In this document: positions 6,602 to 12,711 of the stretch, one piece after another | Layout: each line of letters starts with the position of its first letter | Numbering within the stretch: the first letter of the stretch is position 1 | NCBI GenBank assembly: GCA_012514045.1 | Contig: JAAZBA010000156.1 | Span: 1 to 13,723, forward strand | Source of the DNA: Clostridiales bacterium | GTDB lineage: Bacteria > Bacillota > Clostridia > Oscillospirales > QAMX01 | Reading direction: 5' to 3' | DNA length: 13,723 nt | Translations under genes and position numbers: made by a program | Notes under the pieces: generated by a model | The model's database searches: none | What the model was told of the DNA's origin: nothing | Seen by the model: the letters and a program-made list of their open reading frames with translations, nothing else

Positions 6602-7186
6602 GTGAAAAATATTGAGCTTCCCCACGAGAAGGCATATGAGTCGAATGTTATATACGACGGAAAAATAATCAAAGTCCGGGTTGACAAGGTTGTGTTCCCG
6701 GACGGCAAAAAATCCGTAAGAGAGGTATGCGAGCATGTGGGAGGCGTGGGTGTGCTGCCCGTCGACGACGAAGGGTATGTGTACCTTGTGCGCCAGTTCC
6801 GTTACCCATACGGCGAGGAGCTTTACGAAATTCCGGCGGGGAAGCTGGACTTAAGCGACACGGAAACTCCTCTCGATTGCGGGATCCGTGAGCTTAAGGA
6901 GGAAACGGGCTTTTCGGCTGATAAAATTGAGCACCTGGGTAAAATCTACCCTTCCCCCGGCTTTTTAACGGAGATCCTCTACCTTTTCAAAGCTACGGGG
7001 CTTCATATGGGGGACTCCGAAACGGAGGATGACGAGTTCCTCGCTCTAACAAAATTTAGCGCGGAGGAGGTCCGGGATATGATCCTCAGGGGAGAAATCC
7101 GGGACGCAAAAACAATAGCCGCGATGTACATGTCGCAGCTGCAGAACAAACAAGGAGATGACAATGACAAAGATACTTGTGGTTGA
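6602..7186 (+). CDS. NUDIX hydrolase, ADP-ribose pyrophosphatase type
   Basis: A 194-residue NUDIX protein, probably hydrolysing ADP-ribose to AMP and ribose 5-phosphate. The arrangement is that of the NudF/ADPRase group: an N-terminal strand region, VYLVRQFRYPYGEELYEIPAGK (60-81), then the Nudix box from G80, with REL (96-98), K99, the metal-binding EE (100-101) and TGF (102-104). The spacing from the first glycine to the REL arginine is two residues longer than the consensus GX5EX7REUXEEXGU; the insertion lies in LDLSDTE. IYPSPGFLTEILYLF (115-129) is the ADPRase-type stretch after the box. Translation starts at GTG 6602, with GGAG inside the end of the esterase gene 8 nt upstream. Its last 23 bases overlap the response-regulator gene in another frame. 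Confidence 0.9.
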   Translation: MKNIELPHEKAYESNVIYDGKIIKVRVDKVVFPDGKKSVREVCEHVGGVGVLPVDDEGYVYLVRQFRYPYGEELYEIPAGKLDLSDTETPLDCGIRELKEETGFSADKIEHLGKIYPSPGFLTEILYLFKATGLHMGDSETEDDEFLALTKFSAEEVRDMILRGEIRDAKTIAAMYMSQLQNKQGDDNDKDTCG

Positions 7187-7856
7187 GGACGAGCATTCAA
7201 TTGCCGATATCGTGGCGTTCAACCTCCAGCGTGAAGGCTATGAGGTTAAAACAGTGTACGACGGCATAAACGGGCTCAACGAAGCGCTTAGCGGAGACTA
7301 TGATATGATGCTCCTTGACGTGATGCTGCCGGGAATGGACGGCTTTACCGTATGTGGCAAGGTGAGAGAGACAAGTGAGCTCCCTATAATCATGCTTACC
7401 GCCCGGGAAGAGGAGACCGACAAGGTTTACGGTCTTGAGATAGGCGCCGACGACTATATAACAAAGCCCTTTTCCATGCGAGAGCTGATGGCAAGGATCC
7501 ACGCGAACCTGCGCCGAAGCGCTCGCCAGTATTCCGGCGGCACAATTACTCCGGACATAAATCAGGGTGAGATTGAGATATTCTTCGACGCCCATGACGT
7601 GCGCAAGAGAGGGGAATCGGTGGATATTACCGCCAGGGAATTTGAGCTTCTGAAGTACATGGCCTCCGAGCCCGACAGAATCTGTTCCCGTGAGGAGCTT
7701 CTTGAGCAGGTTTGGGGCTATGAGTACTATGGAGACCTGCGCGCCGTGGACGTGGCGATAAGGCGGCTTCGTGAGAAGCTGGAGGATGTCTCAGGCGAGC
7801 CGAAGTTCATCATAACCCGCCGCGGAGTGGGCTATTACTTCGCTTCTCAGCGTTAG
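7164..7856 (+). CDS. OmpR/PhoB-type response regulator, WalR-like, no adjacent kinase
   Basis: A 230-residue two-domain regulator. The receiver (1-120) has the acidic pair E8/D9, phospho-acceptor D52 in LLDVMLPGMDG, T79 in IIMLTA and K101 in YITKPFSMREL. The C-terminal winged helix (about 130-228) has ITAREFELLKYMA, AVDVAIRRLREKLE and the wing RRGVGYYF. The receiver closely resembles WalR/YycF (GLEIGADDY, then TKPFSxRELxAR, then ANLRR). The start chosen is ATG 7164, 6 nt after AAGGAG; ATG 7158 touches that site directly and is unlikely. It overlaps the NUDIX gene by 23 bases. Unlike typical walRK loci, no histidine kinase follows: a terminator begins 9 nt after the stop. Its kinase must be elsewhere, or it works without one. 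Confidence 0.92.
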   Translation: MTKILVVEDEHSIADIVAFNLQREGYEVKTVYDGINGLNEALSGDYDMMLLDVMLPGMDGFTVCGKVRETSELPIIMLTAREEETDKVYGLEIGADDYITKPFSMRELMARIHANLRRSARQYSGGTITPDINQGEIEIFFDAHDVRKRGESVDITAREFELLKYMASEPDRICSREELLEQVWGYEYYGDLRAVDVAIRRLREKLEDVSGEPKFIITRRGVGYYFASQR

Positions 7857-7864
7857 CAGACCGG

Positions 7865-7891
7865 AAGATGTGCCCTTATGGCACATCTTTT
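7865..7891 (+). terminator. Rho-independent terminator after the response regulator
   Basis: AAGATGTGCC (7865-7874) pairs with GGCACATCTT (7880-7889), a 10-bp stem with the 5-nt loop CTTAT, followed by TT. It closes the AEC-esterase-NUDIX-regulator unit. Confidence 0.75.
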
Positions 7892-7947
7892 GGAAAATCA
7901 GTTATAAATACAGTTCAAACGTGCGCAAATATTTAACATAATTACTC

Positions 7948-7976
7948 TTGTAAGTTGATATAAAAGGATGTATAAT
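7948..7976 (+). promoter_or_regulatory. Promoter of gap
   Basis: TTGTAA (7948-7953), a 17-nt spacer and a perfect TATAAT (7971-7976) lie about 80 nt before the gap start. AGGAGG at 8038-8043 is the ribosome site. The AT-rich leader shows no obvious stable fold or known riboswitch core. Confidence 0.65.
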
Positions 7977-8053
7977 ATTAATGTTACCTGTTTAGGCAAA
8001 GTATAGATGTCTACAATTTTATTAATCTAAATATTTTAGGAGGAATTCACACA

Positions 8054-9061
8054 ATGGCAGTTAAAGTTGCAATCAATGGTTTCGGACGCATAGGCCGTCT
8101 CGCATTCAGAGAGATGTTCGGCGCTGAGGGTTACGAGATAGTAGCCATCAACGATCTGACAAGCCCGAAGATGCTTGCTCATCTTCTTAAGTACGACTCT
8201 GCACAGGGCAGATATTGCAAGTGCGTTGAAGCCAAAGACGCTTCCATCGTAGTTGATGGCAAAGAAATTACAATCTACGCCGAGAAGGACGCCAAGGATC
8301 TTCCCTGGGGCAAACTCGGTGTTGACGTAGTTCTCGAGTGCACAGGCTTCTACACATCCAAGGAGAAGTCCGCCGCTCATATCGCCGCAGGCGCAAAGAA
8401 AGTCGTTATCTCCGCTCCTGCCGGCAACGATCTCCCCACAATCGTATTCGGCGTAAACGAGTGCACACTCACAGCCGAGGACACAATCATCTCAGCCGCT
8501 TCCTGCACAACGAACTGCCTCGCCCCCATGGCTAAAGCTCTCAACGACTACGCTCCCATCCAGAGCGGTATCATGTCCACGATCCACGCTTACACAAGCG
8601 ACCAGATGGTTCTCGACGGTCCCCACAGAAAGGGCAACCTCCGCCGCGCCCGCGCCGCCGCTGTCAATATAGTTCCCAACTCCACAGGCGCTGCCAAGGC
8701 TATCGGACTTGTTATCCCCGAGCTCAACGGCAAGCTCATCGGCTCCGCTCAGCGTGTTCCGGTTTGCACAGGCTCCACAACGATCCTTATTGCTGTTGTT
8801 AAGGGCAAGGATATAACAGAGGACAGCGTCAACGCTGCCATGAAAGCCGCCGCTTCCGCTTCCTTCGGCTACAACGAGGACGAGATCGTATCCTCTGACG
8901 TTATCGGCATCACTTATGGCTCTCTGTTCGATGCTACACAGACAATGGTCAGCAAGATCGACGACGATACATTCCAGGTTCAGGTAGTGTCCTGGTACGA
9001 CAACGAGTACTCCTACACAAGCCAGATGGTTCGTACAATCGAGTACTTCGCCAAGCTGTAA
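8054..9061 (+). CDS. gap: Glyceraldehyde-3-phosphate dehydrogenase, NAD-dependent type I
   Basis: A 335-residue glycolytic GAPDH that turns glyceraldehyde 3-phosphate, NAD+ and phosphate into 1,3-bisphosphoglycerate. The Rossmann motif NGFGRIGR is at 8-15. D34 in AINDL, at the end of the second strand, fits a preference for NAD over NADP. Catalytic C151 lies in SAASCTTNCLAP and its partner H178 in STIHAYTSDQ. The C-terminus has the usual WYDNEYSYTSQMV. Length is normal. It has its own promoter and is followed by a strong hairpin, so it is transcribed alone rather than with pgk and tpi as in many Firmicutes. The codon choice is noticeably uniform (for example CTC/CTT Leu, TCC Ser, ACA Thr), as expected of a highly expressed gene. 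Confidence 0.97.
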   Translation: MAVKVAINGFGRIGRLAFREMFGAEGYEIVAINDLTSPKMLAHLLKYDSAQGRYCKCVEAKDASIVVDGKEITIYAEKDAKDLPWGKLGVDVVLECTGFYTSKEKSAAHIAAGAKKVVISAPAGNDLPTIVFGVNECTLTAEDTIISAASCTTNCLAPMAKALNDYAPIQSGIMSTIHAYTSDQMVLDGPHRKGNLRRARAAAVNIVPNSTGAAKAIGLVIPELNGKLIGSAQRVPVCTGSTTILIAVVKGKDITEDSVNAAMKAAASASFGYNEDEIVSSDVIGITYGSLFDATQTMVSKIDDDTFQVQVVSWYDNEYSYTSQMVRTIEYFAKL

Positions 9062-9085
9062 GAGATAATTTAAATATAGCAGATC

Positions 9086-9125
9086 GGGGCTGCAGCAAAA
9101 CTCAAATTTTGCTGCAGCCCCTTTT
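9086..9125 (+). terminator. CTGCAG-type hairpin, copy 3, terminator of gap
   Basis: A perfect 15-bp stem GGGGCTGCAGCAAAA (9086-9100) pairs with 9107-9121 around CTCAAA, followed by TTTT (9122-9125). It begins 25 nt after the gap stop. It also shares flanking bases with copy 4: AGATAATTT about 14 nt before the stem, and CCCCT-Y-T-Y-GACA after it. Confidence 0.88.
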
Positions 9126-9151
9126 GACAAACTGTGAAAGGAACCAACGCT

Positions 9152-10339
9152 ATGGAAACAAAAGAAAAGCGGTATGTGGTGGGCATGATGTCGGGAACCT
9201 CGGTTGACGGGGTGGACGCGGCGCTGGTGGAGATAACCGACGAAGGAATGTCTCTTCTGGCGTTTGAAAACAAGCCCTTCCCCCCTGTCGTCAGGGATAA
9301 GATATTTGAGCTTTTCAAGGCCGAAAACGCCACGGTGGACAAGATAGGCTATATGTCCTTCCTTTTGGGTGAAATCTATGCCGGTGCGGCGCTGTCCGTC
9401 ATAGAAAAGGGAGGTATGACCCCCTCGGACATCAGCTGTGTAGGCTCCCACGGGCAGACCATATGGCATGCTCCGGCATATATCTCTCCCGACGGCATAC
9501 CGGTTCATTACACGGTGCAGATCGGCGAGGGGAGCGTAATAGCTTGCCGCACAAGGATACCCACTGTCTCAGATTTTCGGGTAGCTGATATGGCAGCCGG
9601 AGGACAGGGAGCGCCATTGGTGCCCTTTACTGAATACCTCCTCTACAGAAGAGAGGACGAAACAGTGCTGCTCCAGAACATCGGAGGGATAGGCAACATA
9701 ACCGTCATACCGGCAGGCTGCGCGTCGGGAGATGTGTTCGCCTTTGATACAGGCCCGGGAAACATGATTATCGACGCGGTGGTGTCCCATGTCACCGGAG
9801 GACGGGAGACATACGACAGGGGCGGAGAGCGGGGAAAGCGGGGAAAGGTCTCCGAAGAGCTTCTCAGGGGGCTTCTGTCGGATGAATATTACACGCTCCC
9901 TCTGCCTAAGACCACGGGACGGGAACGGTTCGGCACCCAGTATACGGAGAAAATCCTCGCAAAACAACGCTCCCTCGATCTTTCGGATGATGATCTTATC
10001 GCCACCGTAACAGCCCTTACCGCAAAGACAATTGCCGACGCGTACGAAAGGTATATCCTGCCGAAGCACCGGGCGAAAGCGCTTATCGTAGGCGGCGGAG
10101 GAGGTTACAACAATACTCTTATGGGTATGCTGTCTGATTATATGGCTCCCTTCGGAGTAAAGGTGCGTACCCAGGAGGATGTGGGAGGCAACAGCGACGC
10201 CAAGGAGGCGGTGGCTTTCGCGATTCTCGCCGACTGCTGCATGAGAGGGGAAACAAACACTCTCCCAGGTGTCACGGGCGCGGAATATGAAACTGTAATG
10301 GGGAAGATCTCCCTGCCGCCGAAGGGGTGGAGAAGATGA
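9152..10339 (+). CDS. anmK: Anhydro-N-acetylmuramic acid kinase
   Basis: A 395-residue sugar kinase of the ASKHA fold that phosphorylates and opens 1,6-anhydro-MurNAc to MurNAc 6-phosphate during peptidoglycan recycling. The family signature GMMSGTSVDGVDAALVEI covers 11-28 and carries the phosphate-binding loop. Others are SHGQTIWH (99-106), DFRVADMAAGGQGAPLVP (141-158), FDTGPGNMIIDA (198-209) with the presumed catalytic D199, and GGGGGYNNTLM (314-324) near the nucleotide. Length is typical. Start ATG 9152 lies 9 nt after AAAGGA; the frame could open at GTG 9134, but that codon has no ribosome site. The usual partner murQ is not in the window. The GNAT gene overlaps its stop by 4 bases. No good separate promoter was found; read-through from gap is possible. 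Confidence 0.95.
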   Translation: METKEKRYVVGMMSGTSVDGVDAALVEITDEGMSLLAFENKPFPPVVRDKIFELFKAENATVDKIGYMSFLLGEIYAGAALSVIEKGGMTPSDISCVGSHGQTIWHAPAYISPDGIPVHYTVQIGEGSVIACRTRIPTVSDFRVADMAAGGQGAPLVPFTEYLLYRREDETVLLQNIGGIGNITVIPAGCASGDVFAFDTGPGNMIIDAVVSHVTGGRETYDRGGERGKRGKVSEELLRGLLSDEYYTLPLPKTTGRERFGTQYTEKILAKQRSLDLSDDDLIATVTALTAKTIADAYERYILPKHRAKALIVGGGGGYNNTLMGMLSDYMAPFGVKVRTQEDVGGNSDAKEAVAFAILADCCMRGETNTLPGVTGAEYETVMGKISLPPKGWRR

Positions 10340-10788
10340 GGATAGAGAAAGCGCTGACGCTGCCGGAGGGCTGCGAGGATATTTTCCTCGGCTGCGATAT
10401 ATACGAGGTCTACTTCAGGTTCGCTGACCTGAGAACGATCCTTGAGAAGGTGGCGGAGGCTGGAGAGCTTTATATCTGCTTTGACGATGAAGGTGAGCCT
10501 GTGGGAGCCATGTGGATAATGCTCCGGGGCTTCTGCGGACTGTACCCATACCTGAAGCTCATAGGCGTGCGCCGCGACAGGAGAGGCGAAGGTATAGGAA
10601 GGGAAATGCTTGCCTTTTTTCATCGTCTCGCCGCGGGCAGCGGAGCGAAAAAGGTTACCCTCATGGTTTCAGACTTCAACATCTCAGCCCGGCGGCTCTA
10701 TGACTCTTTAGGCTACAGTGTGCTGGGCGAAATCCCCGGCGCCGCGAGGAAGGGCATAACGGAAATTCTGATGATAAAGGATATATAG
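10336..10788 (+). CDS. GNAT-family N-acetyltransferase
   Basis: A 150-residue acetyl-CoA-dependent acetyltransferase. The central strand ICFDDEGEPVGAMWIML (47-63) leads to motif A, LIGVRRDRRGEGIGREML (75-92), whose RRGEGIG (82-88) is the acetyl-CoA pyrophosphate loop. Motif B is NISARRLYDSLGY (115-127). The ATG sits in an ATGA overlap with the anmK stop and has a GGAG nearby, so the two are translated together. That coupling suggests, but does not prove, a substrate linked to cell-wall amino sugars or peptides; GNATs often sit in operons without functional connection. An alternative GTG at 10327 would add three residues. A hairpin follows 26 nt after the stop. Confidence 0.88.
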   Translation: MRIEKALTLPEGCEDIFLGCDIYEVYFRFADLRTILEKVAEAGELYICFDDEGEPVGAMWIMLRGFCGLYPYLKLIGVRRDRRGEGIGREMLAFFHRLAAGSGAKKVTLMVSDFNISARRLYDSLGYSVLGEIPGAARKGITEILMIKDI

Positions 10789-10813
10789 AAAAGATAATTT
10801 CAAAAACAAGTCC

Positions 10814-10849
10814 GGGGCTGCAGCAAAATCAGAGTTTTGCTGCAGCCCC
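10814..10849. terminator. CTGCAG-type hairpin, copy 4, between convergent GNAT and TPI-like genes
   Basis: A perfect 15-bp stem GGGGCTGCAGCAAAA (10814-10828) pairs with 10835-10849 around TCAGAG. On the plus side it is followed by TCTCGACA, with only a weak T-run. On the minus strand GGACTTGTTTTT follows. It probably serves both converging units. Confidence 0.75.
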
Positions 10850-10927
10850 TCTCGACACACGGTTGATTGCATCAGGCATCCCGCCTATTTGCACGGAGGA
10901 ATGGCAGATATTATTTGAGGATATGAT

Positions 10928-11746
10928 TTATATCTTCCCCGACATGTATTCCTTTACAATCTCCTTAAATTCATCAGGGTAGAAGCCTATCTCGCCGCGA
11001 AATCTTGTCAGGGCGATAAGGCCGCCGTTTATGGTGGGGATGGAGGCGAGCATTTTCGCGTTGTCCAGTTTCAGACCGCCGCCGTAGACCAAGTCCGCGC
11101 CGCCGGTGACGCTCTTTATAAGCTTTGACACATCCTCGATATAGTCCCTGCCCGCCGGCGTCTTTCCCGGGCCTATGCTCCACACAGGCTCGTAGGCGAT
11201 CACGACATCGTTATCCCCGTCAAGGCCGATTTTGAGCTGGCGGGCGAGCACCTCATCTCTGCGGGGCTGCTCTTCGGAGGTCTCTCCCACGCAGAAGAGC
11301 ACTTGAAGCCCCGCCGTCTTCGCCGCTTTGACCTCCTTTGACAGAAGCCTGTCCACAGCCTCAGGGTCAACCGCTCCACCCTCTGAGAGGATCGAAAAAA
11401 GATTTTTTCTCTCCTCGCAGTGGCCGATTATAACGTGGCTTACCCCCATGGCTTTCATTGCGTTGGCGGTGCGAAGGGTAGTAAATGCTCCGAAGTTGCC
11501 GCCCGCGGCGGTGTCCTCCCGGTGCACTCCCTGGCAGCCGACACCGAATTTCCCATCCGAAGCTTTGACTGCCTCAAGGAGATGGGCTTCCGGGAAAAAC
11601 ATGACGCACTCAAGTCCTGGGTAATCGGGAAGAGCGGAATTTGCCGCAATTGTCCTTCCCCAGTCTGATATATCAGAAATACGGTTGACTCCGCCGAAAG
11701 CGGGAGGAATGTCGAACCGCTTCAGATTGACATAAATATGCTCCAT
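10928..11746 (-). CDS. Triosephosphate isomerase paralogue, divergent
   Basis: A 272-residue (beta/alpha)8 protein of the TPI family; ordinary TPI has about 250 residues. The catalytic set is there: N7 and K9 (VNLKRFD, in place of the usual N-W-K-M-N), H109 in IIGHCEER (usual GHSERR), and E186 in AYEPVWSIGPGKTP. The ends that hold the substrate phosphate differ: YGGGLKLDN (221-229) instead of YGGSV, and INGGLIALTRFRGEIGF (239-255) where TPI has a D-G-x-L-V-G-G-A-S-L loop. This suggests a changed substrate, such as another small sugar phosphate; that is inference. It starts 3 nt after the stop of the barrel-like gene, with GAGG 8 nt before the ATG, so the two form an operon. A housekeeping tpiA presumably lies elsewhere. 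Confidence 0.85.
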   Translation of the reverse strand: MEHIYVNLKRFDIPPAFGGVNRISDISDWGRTIAANSALPDYPGLECVMFFPEAHLLEAVKASDGKFGVGCQGVHREDTAAGGNFGAFTTLRTANAMKAMGVSHVIIGHCEERKNLFSILSEGGAVDPEAVDRLLSKEVKAAKTAGLQVLFCVGETSEEQPRRDEVLARQLKIGLDGDNDVVIAYEPVWSIGPGKTPAGRDYIEDVSKLIKSVTGGADLVYGGGLKLDNAKMLASIPTINGGLIALTRFRGEIGFYPDEFKEIVKEYMSGKI

Positions 11747-11749
11747 AGC

Positions 11750-12601
11750 CTACGCCTCAAGCACGCGCTGCTTTATGGGAGAGCTTCTGCCCTCAACTCT
11801 GGGCATTCTTCTCTCAAGCGCGGCAAAGGACATCTCCACGTCCTCATGGACTTCCTCGGGGCTCTGGGCGCCGATTGTTATCATATCCTGTGGGCGGAGC
11901 ACGTTCCAGCTGAAGTTAAGGCCTACGAAAGGTGTGCAGCGGCCGGCGGCGAAGGGTTTTATTGTCATGACAGGCTTTTTGGCGTTTGCGATGATCCTTG
12001 CCACGCCCTCCACCTCGATCTGCATAAGGAAGCCCATGCAGTTGAAAATCTGGATATAAGTCTCCACATCGTAGCTGTTCTGGTCGCTGTAGAGCACCAG
12101 TTCCGGCATGTGGGCGGAAAGGCCGGGGAGCATGCCCTTGTCACGGATCATGGAAAGGTAGTACGGGAGGCGCTCGATTGTCTGTTTGTTCTTGTTTACC
12201 AACTGCTCCGCGGAGCCGTGGTGAATCAGGCAGAAGGCGGAGCCCGCCGCCGCGGACTTTTTCACCGTCGCTCTCGCCTCCGCTCTCGCTTCCTTTGAGT
12301 CGTCCACGTTCATACCGGGGGTGTCGATGATGATAATCTCCTTGCCGGACTTGTCCTCGGCATAGCGGACAGCCTCAAGGGCAAGGGGGGTGGAGCTTAT
12401 GGGACCCATGACGGCGTTGATGCCGTATTCAAGGTAGGCTTCAAAGACGGGATAGAAATCCGAGGGATTTTGAAACTTCTGACGGATGCCCTTGTCCGCC
12501 GCCGCTCCCGTATGGCTCCAGCCTAAAAGCCAGTTTGTGCCGATAAGAATCCTGGGCAGGGACGTTCCGCCGACGATTGTTCTGGGGAACTCCTGTGACA
12601 T
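11750..12601 (-). CDS. Uncharacterised barrel-like protein partnered with the TPI paralogue
   Basis: A 283-residue soluble protein of a family I recall only as hypothetical. Visible marks: LIGTNWLLGWSHT (19-31) near the start, a buried strand INAVMGPISS (61-70), EIIIIDTPGMN (88-98), SAFCLIHHGSA (121-131) with paired histidines, GLSAHMPELV (160-169), and KPVMTIKPFAAGR (209-221) followed by DMITIGAQSPEEVHEDVE. The alternation of strands ending in small or charged residues with amphipathic helices suggests a TIM barrel. The C-terminal 'KPFAAGR, then IG-x-x-SPEEV' recalls aldo-keto reductases, though the AKR catalytic tetrad cannot be assigned with confidence. There is no membrane segment. The ATG follows GGAGG by 7 nt. 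The TPI-like gene begins 3 nt after its stop, so the two proteins probably act on the same compound. Confidence 0.7.
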   Translation of the reverse strand: MSQEFPRTIVGGTSLPRILIGTNWLLGWSHTGAAADKGIRQKFQNPSDFYPVFEAYLEYGINAVMGPISSTPLALEAVRYAEDKSGKEIIIIDTPGMNVDDSKEARAEARATVKKSAAAGSAFCLIHHGSAEQLVNKNKQTIERLPYYLSMIRDKGMLPGLSAHMPELVLYSDQNSYDVETYIQIFNCMGFLMQIEVEGVARIIANAKKPVMTIKPFAAGRCTPFVGLNFSWNVLRPQDMITIGAQSPEEVHEDVEMSFAALERRMPRVEGRSSPIKQRVLEA

Positions 12602-12647
12602 AAGCTTACCTCCGGTTTATTTTTAGTCTTGTTTGTGTGTCGGATTT

Positions 12648-12711
12648 GTGGTATTATTGATGGGGATATTTGACGCAGGCATGCGTCACGCAGACCCGGA
12701 GGGGATACTAC
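12648..12711. repeat. GACGCA/TGCGTC palindromic element, copy B
   Basis: The central stem TGACGCA-GGCA-TGCGTCA spans 12671-12688. The outer arms GTGGTAT (12648-12654) and ATACTAC (12705-12711) pair with one G-T. The core, the following CACGCAGACCCG and the GGGGATA right arm match copy A at 2260-2339 in the same order. The right arm overlaps the stop of the purF-like gene by 4 bases. There is no T-run on the minus strand after the stem, so it is a poor classical terminator; it could still pause or stabilise the message before the next gene. Confidence 0.5.

Noticed and set aside
7954..7976. TTGATA at 7954-7960 region as the gap -35 box
   Set aside because: The spacing to TATAAT is only about 10 nt. 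TTGTAA at 7948-7953 gives 17 nt.
9124..9152. TTGACA at 9124-9129 as a promoter for anmK
   Set aside because: It overlaps the T-run of the gap terminator and no -10 box lies 16-18 nt downstream.
8492..9508. A 338-codon open frame on the minus strand across gap and the start of anmK
   Set aside because: It is antisense to two well-supported genes and owes its length to their codon bias. It has no ribosome site and its product is rich in Cys, His and Gly without domain signs.
10901..10918. Five-codon ORF (ATG to TGA) just after a GGAGG
   Set aside because: The ribosome site is only 1 nt from the ATG and the ORF encodes five residues. It is more likely chance in the gap after the GNAT terminator.
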